Shown in pieces: positions 1-10,194 of a DNA stretch of 64,000 bases. The DNA comes from Calliphora vicina (taxonomy: Eukaryota > Arthropoda > Insecta > Diptera > Calliphoridae). Position 1 is the stretch's first letter, and every line of letters begins with the position of its first letter. Location of the stretch: contig NC_088782.1 of the NCBI RefSeq assembly GCF_958450345.1, forward strand, positions 90,628,858 to 90,692,857, in the 5' to 3' direction. Position numbers and translations under genes: made by a program. The notes below the pieces were generated by a model. The model was not told the DNA's origin. It worked only from the letters and a program-made list of their open reading frames with translations, and made no database searches.

Positions 1-132
1 TAAATTTAAAATATTTAAAACAATTCGAAAAATTTTTTTTTCCAAAAAATTAATAAATTTTTTATTTTGAAGATTCATTTGGTGAAGGGTATATAAGATT
101 CGGCACAGCCGAATTTAGCTCTCTTACTTGTT
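1..132 (-). mobile_element. DINE-1/mini-me-like repeat, terminal part
   Basis: The reverse complement matches the left ends of the elements at 27626 and 49357: it begins CAAGTAAGAG, carries the hairpin ATTCGGC-TGT-GCCGAAT and continues into a TATACCCTTCACC motif. This is the 5' end of a Helentron-type nonautonomous element on the minus strand; the rest lies outside the window. The family name rests on resemblance to DINE-1/mini-me repeats. Confidence 0.6.
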
Positions 133-237
133 TTAATATAAAATAAGCACTATTTTAATAATAGTGCCATCTAAATATCAAATTTTAGTTCTAATTCAAA
201 CTTAACCGTTCTAAGTGTTAAAGAAATATTGTATTTT

Positions 238-405
238 AAATTTGCTCCTGTAACATCAGTTGATGTCGAAAGAACATTTTCTATTTATAAAAATGTTTTC
301 AGATCCAATAGACAACGATTTTTATTTGAAAATTTAAGTAAATTTTTTTTGGTTAAAAATTATGTAAAAGTTGGTTCTTTTAAGAGCATATTTTTAAAAT
401 TTTAA
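238..405 (+). pseudogene. hAT transposase C-terminal dimerisation domain fossil
   Basis: Translation from 238 gives a hAT dimerisation signature: PVTSVDVERTFSIYK, then RSNRQRF and a hydrophobic ENLSKFFLVKNY tail, with a stop near 405. No start codon, catalytic residues or upstream domain are visible, so only the last ~55 residues remain. The motif TTAAGAGCATATTTT is duplicated just downstream. This is a dead exon of an old hAT element. Confidence 0.65.
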
Positions 406-508
406 GAGCATATTTTAAAGTTTTTACTGCATTCCCTGCTAATCATTAATAAAAATATTTGTAAAAACGTGAATCACATCCAAACCAACTAGCCAGTAAC
501 ATTTTAAC

Positions 509-765
509 TACTACACAGAGAAAACAGATTCGTGATAGCAACCAAATTTGTTGCCAATCGAATGATTCGGTTGCACACATAGAATTTTTCAGTTCTAACA
601 ACAGAAAATCAGTTGATAAAGAAGAATTTCAGTTGAGGCAACCAATCTTTAGTTACCCCTTCCAAAATATTGTAGCCACAACTGTAAAATTCTGTTAATA
701 AGATAGAATCATTCGATTGGCAACAAATTCGGTTGCTATCACGAATCTGTTTTCTCTGTGTACTA
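509..765. mobile_element. MITE with 55-bp TIRs and TACTA target duplication
   Basis: The element occupies 514-760 (247 bp). The first 55 bases, starting CACAGAGAAAACAG, are the reverse complement of the last 55 with one mismatch. The 5-mer TACTA flanks it on both sides (509-513 and 761-765). It has no coding capacity. The superfamily is not assigned because a 5-bp duplication fits several groups. Confidence 0.85.
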
Positions 766-1245
766 ATCGAGTATACTCGATTAAGAAGGAATAATAATAA
801 GTTAGTATACAAATCTATGAATACTATTTTTTCGTTTAGCAGTGACTGGACTGAATAAATAAATAAAACCTTTTAGAATTAAGATAAGAAATACATTTGA
901 TAGTTCATAGAATTTTTAAGATACCATAAAAATTATATGACAAAATACACATTTTCTATATGGTCTTCAAAATTGTGTTTTTGCAACAATCAAATGAGAT
1001 CGACGAGCATCTTCTTTTATGATGAAAATAAAAGAAAATGATAGAGAAGGCAATTAATACATGTTTTGATATTGTGCCGTCGATTTTTCGATAGCTTTTG
1101 GCATGAGGAAAAAAAAATTCACTAAGACATATCAAAAAAATCATTTGCGAGGCACCCAATTTTTAGAAAAAGTAAAAAAATTTACTTTTATTTTTAAGGT
1201 TTTTTTATCAGGTAATAATTTTTTTTGGCCTGATACTGTTTGACT
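766..1245. other. AT-rich spacer, nothing recognised
   Basis: No ORF above background, tandem repeat or inverted repeat was seen here. Confidence 0.5.
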
Positions 1246-1390
1246 CCTTTCACACTAGGCAATTTAGTTGCGCAAGTCTCTTTCCCAATAACAAAACGGC
1301 ATGCAAAATTTTCTTCGCCTTAATCCGACATTACCTCTGGCATCTACAAACACAGGAGACTTGCGCAACTAAATTGCCTAGAGTGAAAGG
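1246..1390. mobile_element. Short TIR MITE
   Basis: A 145-bp inverted-repeat element. The left arm runs from CCTTTCACACTAGGCAA through TTAGTTGCGCAAGTCTC and is mirrored at 1353-1390 with a couple of mismatches. The centre (about 70 bp) is unique. No unambiguous target duplication is seen. Confidence 0.75.
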
Positions 1391-1877
1391 GGTCTTTGCT
1401 CACTAAAGATGGCTAATACTGTTTGCTCACTAAAAGCCAATCCACTAAAAAAATTGAAATCCGATGCCAATGAATTTAAGTTCCTTGTGTGTCATACAAA
1501 TGTTTTAGCTTTTTACTTTAATTGTTAAATATTGTTCTATATACAATAAAGTGCTCCAAGATTGTATGGACGGAAAAAAATATAAATCACTGATCTAGAT
1601 TATTTGTGTCTGTTTCAATTCTGTTTCTCTCAACCACTAACCTAAAATGTTCTCTAATAAATCACTCTCTCAGTGATTTATCACAAAGAATGATTTTTAA
1701 ATGGATGCGATTGAGAATTTGAAATGAAAGTGACCCCGTTATTTTCCGTCTCTGATTTACACATTTTTTATTTTCACTTTTCAATGCATATCTTTGATTA
1801 GATTTAAGTAACTAATGTATTATTTTTATTAAAACCATCAAAAAAGATATGGGATTTTGTCATTTTCATAAATATAT
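1391..1877. other. AT-rich spacer
   Basis: Only low-complexity AT-rich sequence is seen; no gene, TIR or tandem repeat. Confidence 0.5.
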
Positions 1878-1975
1878 TGTTACGAAAGTGTAGTTGAATT
1901 CAAATATAACGGATTTAACGACTGGTTTAAAGTTTTAGCAAGTTCTAGAATTCGAATATACGAGTCTGTAACGTT
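1878..1975 (+). repeat. Diverged gypsy LTR fragment
   Basis: It starts TGTTACGAAAGTGTAG and matches for about 55 bp, with scattered differences, the start of the LTR at 61239 (TGTTACGAAATTGTAC). Similarity fades after about 1935. It is probably the 5' part of a decayed solo LTR of a related gypsy family. Confidence 0.45.
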
Positions 1976-2224
1976 GATAAGTATCTACCTACTTTCCCGT
2001 ACATAATATAAAATAATAAATTTAATAATAAAACCATTTAAATCATAATGATTAAATTACCACCTAGTAATTCTCATTTAGTTTATAATAATTTGTATAT
2101 AAGTAACGAAAGTTTACACACTGAAGGGGCGGTTCATACGAGACAGAATTTGCCACTTTGACATTAATTTATCAAAGTAGACTGACATAGATCGGACAAC
2201 CCTTTTTCTTTTCGGGACACGAAC

Positions 2225-2876
2225 ATAGTTCGAGTGGGCCTTATATGGAAGTGGGCCTTATATGGGGGCTATGACCAATTATGGACCGATCACCATGAAA
2301 TTAGGTCGTGTGATTTATGTGTATATTGAAGTTAACTATGTTGAATTTTGTGTGTTTACCAACATTTTTAAGCGATTTATGCACGTTAAAGTGATTTTCG
2401 GAAGCGGGCCTATATGGGAGCTATGACTAATTATGGACCGATCGTAACAAAATTTGGTGACATGAATTTTGTGTATATAAAACTTATTTGGAGCGGAATT
2501 TGTGGAGATACATATATAAATTAAACATTTATGACCGATAAAGTCCAATTTCGGGAGGACATTTGTATGGGGGCTAGGTGAAATAATGGACCGATTTCAG
2601 CCAGTTTCAATAGGCTTGGTCCTTGGGCCGAAAAAATAATATGTATCAAATTTCATCGAAATATCTTCAAAATTCCGACCTGTACTCTGCGCACAAGGTT
2701 TACATGGACAGCCAGCCAACCAGACGGACGGACGGACATCGCTTAATCGACTCAGAAAGTGATTCTAAGTCGATCGGTATACTTTAAGGTGGGTGTTAGA
2801 CTAATATTTTTGGGCGTTACAAACATCTGCACAAACGCATAATACCCTCCCCACTATGGTGGTGTAGGGTATAAAT
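2225..2876 (+). mobile_element. Dispersed dipteran repeat (GGGCCTTATATGGGAGC family)
   Basis: Contains the recurring phrases GGGCCTTATATGGGAG, CTATGACTAATTATGGACCG and GGAGGACATTTGTATGGG, then a GACGGACGGACGGAC tract and the terminus ACTATGGTGGTGTAGGGTAT. Related copies lie at 38990-39290 and 44370-45030 (resuming at 56955). There is no coding sequence. The GTCY-rich tract and GGGTAT end suggest a Helentron/mini-me-type element; the left boundary is uncertain. Confidence 0.6.
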
Positions 2877-2915
2877 AATCAGCTGTCTCATCGCAGTCAC
2901 CTTTCCAAGTGTGCC

Positions 2916-3010
2916 CTGGGCGGACTGTTCAATACAGAGGCTTCGGCCGACTGTTTAAAACAGAAGCTTCGGCCGACAGTTCAATACAGGAGCTTTGGCT
3001 AACTGTCCTC
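2916..3010 (+). repeat. Short tandem repeat, ~33-bp unit
   Basis: About three diverged copies of a GGCCGACTGTTCAATACAG unit followed by AGGCTTC. It is noticeably more GC-rich than its surroundings. Function unknown. Confidence 0.65.
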
Positions 3011-3046
3011 CTAGTTAAGTGTATTTACGTGTATTATGGACTAATG

Positions 3047-3607
3047 CCCAGTTTTTGACTTGTTATTTAAATACGTATTTAGTTAATTTTAACTTAAAAT
3101 TAAGTTGTATTTAAATACAGTTTGAGTTTTTCAGTGCTACATAATTTGTCTTATTTAAATAAGATAAAAGTATGGCAGCACTACTAAATATCAAAAAATT
3201 ATCGATAGTTTTGCTTAAAACAGCTGTTCAACCAAAACAAAAATTGTTACATTTTGCCCAATAAGAAATGAAAGTTTATTAAACAATAAAATTATTGGTA
3301 GGAAAATGCACAAAAGAAGCTCCAATTGCCCCGCATCGGAATTGTAGTTTTTGCAAGACGCTTTTTTTTAGCAAAACGCTGCAGCGCGCTGCTGTTTGGT
3401 TTTTTTTCACTACAATAGAGTCGAAAAAAAACTAAACAACAAAAGTCAGCTGTCAAAAACATATGGTAGTTTATGAAACTTAAATAGAATTTAAATGGCC
3501 AACGTTGGCCATTTAAGTATCATTTAAAAAAGCACTGAGAAACTCATTTTCGTATTTAAATAGAACTTAAATATAATTCATATTTAAATACGAAGTCAAA
3601 AACTGGC
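3047..3607. mobile_element. 561-bp TIR element with ~90-bp arms
   Basis: The left end CCCAGTTTTTGACTT is mirrored by AAGTCAAAAACTGGC at the right end, and the arms stay alignable for about 90 bp, both passing through TATTTAAATAC blocks and a TTTCAGTGCT motif. Inside, 3491-3516 is a perfect 26-bp palindrome centred on AACGTT. No clear target duplication and no ORF. Confidence 0.75.
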
Positions 3608-3668
3608 TCTAAGTATCTAAAATATTATAGTTTTACTTATCACCCGATCCTGTACCAACGAAAATGTC

Positions 3669-4012
3669 ACCAGAACCGTGTACATCCGAACGTAGAATCA
3701 TCACCAGAAACCCTTAGTTACTGCTTGTGATAAACTGCCCAGTTAGTGGGTCGTATCAATACATCGTACCGCCGACGACTATTGAAATCCCCAAGAATCC
3801 GAAATACACATGACCAGAACCGTCTACATCCGAAAGTAGAATCATCACCAGAAACCAGTAGTTACCGCTTTTGACAAACTGCCTAGTTAGTGAGTCGTAT
3901 CAATACATCGTACCGCCGACTACTATTGAAATCCCGGAGTATCCGAAATACACATCAACAGAACCGTCTACATCCAAACGTAGAATCATCACCAGAAATC
4001 TGACAACATCCG
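3669..4012 (+). repeat. Tandem repeat, ~144-bp unit, about 2.4 copies
   Basis: The phrase CAGAACCGTCTACATCC recurs at about 3671, 3815 and 3959, each time followed by a TAGAATCATCACCAG motif. Units differ by point changes. It abuts the start of the large-TIR transposon. Confidence 0.8.
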
Positions 4013-4022
4013 AATGTATTAC

Positions 4023-5466
4023 ACTATGCGACAAAAAATAATACAAAAAGTGATACAATTTTTCTGGAAGGTGCTATCGAGTATAACAAGAATCTGTCTT
4101 TGAAATTTGCAAAACACCTCCAAAATCTTGAGTTACGGGTAAAAAAAACCGGTTTTTTATTAGACATTAGCACTTATTAGACATTAACTAAGCTGATTCT
4201 AAATCGATTTTAAGTTTTTAAACGGATTTAAAAAAGAAGAAACTGTGACTTTTCCAATGGTATATATGTATATTATTTTAGTATTTTGACAAAATTTGTG
4301 TGCATTTCTTCAGCAAACATATTTTTGTTTTTATTTTTTCAACATTTTCCAACTTTGAAGAAGATTTTACATAGTATTTTATAAAGGAAACGTACTATTT
4401 ATGCATTGATTTAAAAAATAAGTTTATTTATGCGTAAAACGCAATATTGTTTTTAAAATGTAAAATCTTCTTCAAAGTTGGAAAATGGTGAAAAAATAAA
4501 AGCAAAAATTTGTTTGCTGAAGAAATGCACGCATATTTTGTCAAAATACTTAAATAATGTATATGGGGCATTTCAAGTGAACCAACTTTTGAAATCGATG
4601 TCTTCCGATCGCGATGAAATTTGCACCAATGTTAGTTCTATTGGATAGTAATTCGGACACCATTTTTCAACAAGATCGGTCAAGAACTCTCTGAGTTATA
4701 GGAGGTCAAAATTTGATATTTTGGCCAAACAGGTGTTTTTTTTTATACATATAACTTATTACCTATGGTTCTTAGCAAAATGTGTCCCAAATAGTTTAGA
4801 TAGCTATTTATGCAATCTTTCGAAAAAAAAAATTAAAAAAATTTAATAAAATATTTTTGATTTTTTTTTTAAATCAAAAATATTTTTGACTTTTTTTTCA
4901 AAATGGGCCCTTTTTATTTTTTTTTTTATTTTTTTTAAGAAAGCTTAGGTCTTTTCCTAAGCGACCTATATGGTCGCTTAGTGGGATGCGAGTGGGATAT
5001 CTATCAAAAAAAAAAAAATTGTAACTCAAGATTTAAAATTTTTGAATTTTTTTGCAAAATCAAAAACTTTGTTGACTTTTTTTAAAAAAATGGACCCATT
5101 TTTTAATTTTTTTTTTGCTCAGAAGAAAGCTTATGTGTTTTCCTTTAACACCCTTTTTGTCCATTAGTGGGATGCGAGTGGGATATCTATAAAAAAATGT
5201 TTTGTAACTCAAGACATACAATTTTTTACTTTTTTTTGAAAAATCAAAAACCTTTTTGACTTTTTTTTTCCAAAATGGACTCTTTTTTTATTAATTTTTT
5301 TTTCTCAAAAGAAAGCTTAGGTCTTTTCCTTTAAAACCTTTTTGGTCGCTTAGTGGGATGCGAGTGGGATATCTATCAAAATAAATGTTTTGTAACTCAA
5401 GACAAAGGTTTTTAAATTTGCACTATTTTAATTTTTTTCATATTTGTGTGTAAACCTTAAAAATTA
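4023..5466 (+). repeat. Left TIR arm with internal sub-repeats
   Basis: It aligns base by base with the complement of 8322-9485 apart from one ~299-bp insertion. GTGGGATGCGAGTGGGAT occurs at 4981, 5167 and 5353 (period 186), each followed by a poly(A/T)-rich stretch and an AGAAAGCTTA block. The spaced pair GTGGGAT-GCGA-GTGGGAT looks like a candidate protein-binding site. Confidence 0.85.
4265..4559. mobile_element. Foldback MITE nested in the left TIR arm
   Basis: Arms of ~105 bp (GTATTTTGACAAAAT, then TTTCTTCAGCAAAC, then CCAACTTTGAAGAAG) mirror each other around a ~90-bp centre. The other TIR arm (9230-9245) lacks this block and reads straight through CCAATGGTATATGGGG in complement, giving a pre-insertion site and implying a TATA duplication (4261-4264 and 4560-4563). 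Confidence 0.85.
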
Positions 5467-5794
5467 AACTTACGCAGAGAAACTAGACACATTAGCCTTT
5501 CCGATGGTATGTAACATACCCAACTAAAATTTCATAGCCTCGATACTGTAATACCCATAATATGTTAACCTCAGGAATAAAAATCACTTTTTTTCTATGG
5601 AAATGTTGAATAATTTAATTTTGTTATTTATTTGTAATAATAATTAATTTAATATATAATAATAATAATAATAAAAAGATGAATAATTTAGTAAAATTTA
5701 ATCTTAATCACAATAGATCAATTTATATAATAACTATTTTTACACTTAATTTATGAAGTTTTTAAATTTTCAAATATCCATACTTTTATCCTCC

Positions 5795-6241
5795 TTATTT
5801 GTCACCTTTATTAGCTGCTTTTTTTGTCAATCCTTTCTTGGCGTTATTAGATTCAGCTACTGATTTCGCTGCTGGCTTCTTTTTTGGCTTTGGAAAGAAA
5901 TCGCATTGAGTAGATGCAGAAAACTTTTTTAATTTGAGTCTTCCATCGACAAGCGGTATGAAAGCATGGTATTGAGCAGTGCCATCGATTGTTACCGCAG
6001 CATCGAATCTGCTCTTTAGTGTTTTCAATGTTTCCTCATGATCCTCTTTGCTACTAAAAACTATTTTAGTTTCTTTACAATAATTCTTTGCCCAATGGAA
6101 TAAAGCAGTCGCATCTAAGATGCGATCTTGATGAGAGCACTGGAGGCTATACTTCGCTGAATTTCTTTTGAGGTTTGTTCCAATACCATCACATGCTCCT
6201 TTACCATGAGCAGTAGGATGAAAATGCCACTCAGCTGGCAT
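5795..6241 (-). CDS. Transposase C-terminal part (148 aa) of the large-TIR element
   Basis: Begins at MPAEWHFHPTAHGKG and includes GACDGIG, a basic loop and a lysine-rich tail ending KKAANKGDK. It overlaps the end of the upstream ORF by 11 bp in another frame. In the upstream frame the same bases are read as FWNAS plus stop, whereas this frame gives KDFGMPAEWHF, which is the expected continuation of the domain. I therefore read it as the displaced C-terminus of one transposase gene rather than an independent gene. The HGKG-CDG motif may carry the last acidic catalytic residue. A separate small protein is less likely. Confidence 0.55.
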   Translation of the reverse strand: MPAEWHFHPTAHGKGACDGIGTNLKRNSAKYSLQCSHQDRILDATALFHWAKNYCKETKIVFSSKEDHEETLKTLKSRFDAAVTIDGTAQYHAFIPLVDGRLKLKKFSASTQCDFFPKPKKKPAAKSVAESNNAKKGLTKKAANKGDK

Positions 6242-7784
6242 TCCAAAATCTTTTGTTTTTAAAATGTTGACGAGCTCCGTCCGAAACGTAGTATACCTTT
6301 TCTACTGTAAATTTTGATTTTAGATAATTTAGTATTATCTTCTGGTACTCATAAACTGCAACGGTGTCATGTTTTAAATCGTCGGATATGATTGCCATAC
6401 TTTTGTGTTCCAGGTTTTCTTCTTTCATGTAGTAAATAACTACTGTGAATATAGTTGCTTGGTCGTTATTGAAGTGGAATGCTTGTATGGAATCCTGAAG
6501 AACATATTTATAGTTCTCTGCGAAATCAAATGAAATAATGAATTCACCAGACTTCAAATGTGTTTTCAAGTCCTTGAAGAATGACCACTGCTCTTTGACT
6601 AAAAAGTCATGGGTTCTCAAATTTAGCAATCCTCTACACAGTTCTTCCACAAAATCATCCACATTTAAAATTATGGTTTTCAGTGTGCATCTTTCAGTCT
6701 GAAGCCAAGATTCAAATTTTAACTCCTCAATACATTCTCGATCAAAAGAGTTGATTAAATTTTCTTTGATGGATGTGGTTTCCGGGCAATTCGAACATTC
6801 ACCTAAGTGGCAAGAAGTTGTAGCTTTAGGGCACATAGTCAATTTAAGGCAATCGCGGTAATGGTGTAAATCTTCTGATGAATCATCTTTTAGGTAATTT
6901 AAGTTGATTTCCTTCAACATCAATTTAACATTTTCATGGTAAATACAAACACATACTGTGTGAGTTCCGCTGCTTCCTGCCAAAACGCAATGTTTTGGCC
7001 TCAGTTGTGTAAATTTTGTGAATCCAATTTTGACATCCTCGTATTCAGATTGAAATGTTGCGAATAATTCATTCAGGTTACAGAGAACCATTCTCTTCTG
7101 CATTTGAACTTTCTTGCCATCGATTCGTACAGACATCCAGTCTTTCATTCCCGGCATCAGGCGACTCATATCATCTCGCTGATAAAACTGAGTTATTAGA
7201 GATTTAGTATCGCACTCCAAAGTTTTTCCCTTCTTTTTGTTTGGGAGTGTGAGAATCCCATGCTCAGCAACCAATTGTTTAGCAATTCTTGCTTTTCGTT
7301 GAGACGTTCCAAACTCAGTCATTGTTTTTGCAGAACTCCATGTTCTTGGAGCAAGCGTGAGAAGTTGAATTCTTTCAGCTTCACTCTGTGACGTTTTGTA
7401 TTTCTCTTTTATTTGTTCAAGAACTTCTACTGCATCCTTATGGTATTGGTTTCGACACTCATTCGTTGAATTTGAAAAGTTAGAATAACCATCATCATCA
7501 ACAGTTCTGTCTTCATTCTCGGAATTACTTTTGTCTTCATCTGGAATAACTTCAACGCAAGGCTCATTACTATTCAAATTCGGTAATTCGTTCAACTTTC
7601 CGAGCTCTTTCCTGCATGATCCACAAACTTTCAATCGTTTTGACAGCGTAGGGAATTTTTTTAATAAGCCGTCGGAAATATTTCGCATATCTGATGATCT
7701 GTGCTTCATTTTGTTAAAGGGATTAAAACAAAAAGACGAATAAATTTCATTTTCAACCTTAGCCTTTTTAGAAGTCGTAGACAT
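6231..7784 (-). CDS. Transposase N-terminal and core part (517 aa) of the large-TIR element
   Basis: The ATG is at 7784. N-terminal region: CGSCRKELGKL zinc-knuckle-like pair, an acidic low-complexity stretch (about residues 80-110), then a Cys/His-rich segment near residues 318-335 (CPKATTSCHLGECSNCP). The core holds three acidic landmarks in the order expected for a DD(D/E) nuclease: ISFDFAENY (about 420), IISDDLKHD (about 465) and YYVSDGARQHFKN (about 500). The ORF ends just after the third at a frameshift, and the C-terminus continues in the ORF at 5795-6241. A few residues usual between KNK and DFG appear to be missing, so a small deletion probably accompanies the shift. Superfamily uncertain. 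Confidence 0.6.
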   Translation of the reverse strand: MSTTSKKAKVENEIYSSFCFNPFNKMKHRSSDMRNISDGLLKKFPTLSKRLKVCGSCRKELGKLNELPNLNSNEPCVEVIPDEDKSNSENEDRTVDDDGYSNFSNSTNECRNQYHKDAVEVLEQIKEKYKTSQSEAERIQLLTLAPRTWSSAKTMTEFGTSQRKARIAKQLVAEHGILTLPNKKKGKTLECDTKSLITQFYQRDDMSRLMPGMKDWMSVRIDGKKVQMQKRMVLCNLNELFATFQSEYEDVKIGFTKFTQLRPKHCVLAGSSGTHTVCVCIYHENVKLMLKEINLNYLKDDSSEDLHHYRDCLKLTMCPKATTSCHLGECSNCPETTSIKENLINSFDRECIEELKFESWLQTERCTLKTIILNVDDFVEELCRGLLNLRTHDFLVKEQWSFFKDLKTHLKSGEFIISFDFAENYKYVLQDSIQAFHFNNDQATIFTVVIYYMKEENLEHKSMAIISDDLKHDTVAVYEYQKIILNYLKSKFTVEKVYYVSDGARQHFKNKRFWNAS

Positions 7785-8321
7785 TTTGAATTTTGTAAGT
7801 ATTTATGTAAATAACACACGTCTTAACTTTAACACTGTTTCTAAAAAACTGATTTCCGTATGTCTTCAGAATGACAATAAATAGTTTTTTAAGATCATAT
7901 AGGTAGTACGTTTTAATGAATGAGTCTAAAATCTTTTATTAGGGTCAAGAAGGGCTTACATACTAAAGTACCTAGTTTAACCAAATGTTACAAAAAATAA
8001 TAAAAATAAACCACCATATAAATAACCTACCTGTCAACTTCTACCTCTCCACCCACTTCTTAAAGTCAAATGTCATAAAATAATAAATAAACTGGTACTT
8101 CGGAGAAGGGCCATAAAATATTTCCACTTGATTCCAAAAATTTGTTTCTGGGGCACCTGATATTTTAACAATGAAAATCACGTGCGCTGAAAACTACCTC
8201 TAGGATTGACTAAAAAAGCCGCAAGATACAAAACTCAGACAAATTTTGGGGGTGGAAAATTAATAGCGGTCGGCCTCATATTGCACCCCTCCAGTGGCTA
8301 TTATTGGTCAGTTGTTGTGGT

Positions 8322-9485
8322 TTTTATTTTTAAGGTTTTAGAAACACTTACACACAAATATGAAAAAATCAATTTAAAAACATTTGTCTTGAGTTACAAA
8401 ACATTTATTTTGATAGATATCCTACTCGCATCCCACTAAGCGACCAATAAGGTTTTAAAGGAAAAGACCTAAGCTTTCTTTTGAGAAAAAAAAAATGAAT
8501 AAAAAAAGAGTCCATTTTGGAAAAAAAAGTCAAAAAGGTTTTTGATTTTTCAAAAAAAAGTAAAAAATTGTATGTCTTGAGTTACAAAATATTTTTTTTT
8601 ATAGATATCCCACTCGCATCCCACTAAGCGACAAAAAGGGTGTTAAAGGAAAACACATAAGCTTTCTTCTGAGCAAAAAAAAAAAATTAAAAAATGGGTC
8701 CACTTTTTTTTAAAAAAGTCAACAAAGTTTTTGATTTTGCAAAAAAATTCAAAAATTTTAAATCTTGAGTTACAAAATATTTTTTTTGATAGATATCCCA
8801 CTCGCATCCCACTAAGCGACCATATAGGTCGCTTAGGAAAAGACCTAAGCTTTCTTAAAAAAAATAAAAAAAAAAATAAAAAGGGCCCATTTTGAAAAAA
8901 AAAGTCAAAAATATTTTTGATTTAAAAAAAAAAAATCAAAAATATTTTATTAAATTTTTTTAATTTTTTTTTTCGAAAGATTGCATAAATAGCTATCTAA
9001 ACTATTTGGGACACATTTTGCTAAGAACAATAGGTAATAAGTTATATGGATAAAAAAAAACACCTGTTTGGCCAAAATGTCAAATTTTGACCTCCTATAA
9101 CTCAGAGAGTTCTTGACCGATCTTGTTGAAAAATGGCCGAATTACTATCCAATAGAACTAACATTGGTGCAAATTTCATCGCGATCGGAAGACATCGATT
9201 TCAAAAGTTGGTTCACTTGACGTGAAATGCCCCATATACCATTGGAAATGCCAGTTTATTATTTTTAAATCCGTTTAAAAAATTAAAATCGATTGAGAAT
9301 CAGCTTAGTTAATGGCTTATAAGTGCTTAAAGGTATGAAAACCCGGTTTTTTACCCTTAACTCAAGGTTTTGGAGGTGTTTTGCAAATTTCAAAAAAATA
9401 TTCTTATTGTACTCGATAAAGCTATCAGAAAAATAATATTATTTTCCAGGTATTTCTACTTTAGTTTTTTTTGTTGTCTCATAGT
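8322..9485 (-). repeat. Right TIR arm
   Basis: Reverse complement of the left arm, without the nested MITE. The complement of the GTGGGAT-GCGA-GTGGGAT motif lies at about 8419-8436, 8608-8624 and 8797-8813 (one copy has a C-to-T change). The segment 7785-8321 between transposase start and arm would hold the promoter; no motif was recognised there. Confidence 0.85.
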
Positions 9486-10194
9486 TGTTCATAATTCGTT
9501 ATATATAAACACTTATTAAATATTAAACAATAAAAAAAGATATTATCGACCCTAGAAAGGATAAAACAATTGTGTTATCACTTAAGGTTTGTGGATCCGT
9601 AAGTCTACCCTGGACTCGACTGAACTACCCCAGTTGACGACAAAACCACGTTATAAGTTTTGACAATTAAGAACAATCTAGATATATATTAATTGATTTG
9701 TATATAATGAATTTCAATCTGAATATATTTTTCAAGAATATATTGTTGGGTCTCAGTGAATATTTTCAATGTTACATAAGGAATGACAAACTTATAAATC
9801 ATCATTCATAACTTTTGATGAAAAAGGGTATAAAAATGTAAATACATATATAAATAATATGTTTCGGTGCTCGTTTGTAAAGTGTGTATGAAATAGGTAA
9901 ATATTAAAATGTTTTGTTTTTTATTTACTGAGATTTTGTGGCTATTTGTTACTTATTAACAATAAAATCAATTTTCTCCTTAATCTTCTTATAATTTTAT
10001 ATCAGCATTGTTGGTGCTTATTCCCAACACGGACTCCATGACATTTAGGTTAAGCAATATGTTTAGCAAAAATATAGAGCAACATAATAATAAATATTTA
10101 ATTTAATATATTGAAGTTTACTGACACATAATTGTCTGTATATAGATACGAGTAGATACATATTCATATACATATGTATATGTATATTGCCACA
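9486..10194. other. AT-rich spacer with a DINE 3'-end scrap
   Basis: The only recognisable part is 9780-9838, where GGAATGACAAACTTATA and AAAGGGTATAAAA match the 3' end of the DINE-like family. Nothing else is supported. Confidence 0.45.

Larger units (their letters stand above)
4023..9485 (-). mobile_element. Large DNA transposon with ~1.2-kb terminal inverted repeats
   Basis: Two long inverted arms (4023-5466 and 8322-9485) flank a unique centre with a minus-strand transposase in two overlapping ORFs. The ends read ACTATGCGACAA (left) and its diverged complement ending near 9485. Each arm holds three copies of a ~187-bp sub-repeat with GTGGGATGCGAGTGGGAT. No target duplication was identified. 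The protein is a DD(D/E)-like transposase of a family I cannot name with certainty; Sola- or KDZ-like superfamilies are candidates. Confidence 0.7.

Noticed and set aside
8206..8439. 77-codon plus-strand ORF
   Set aside because: It overlaps the right TIR arm of the transposon and has no motif.
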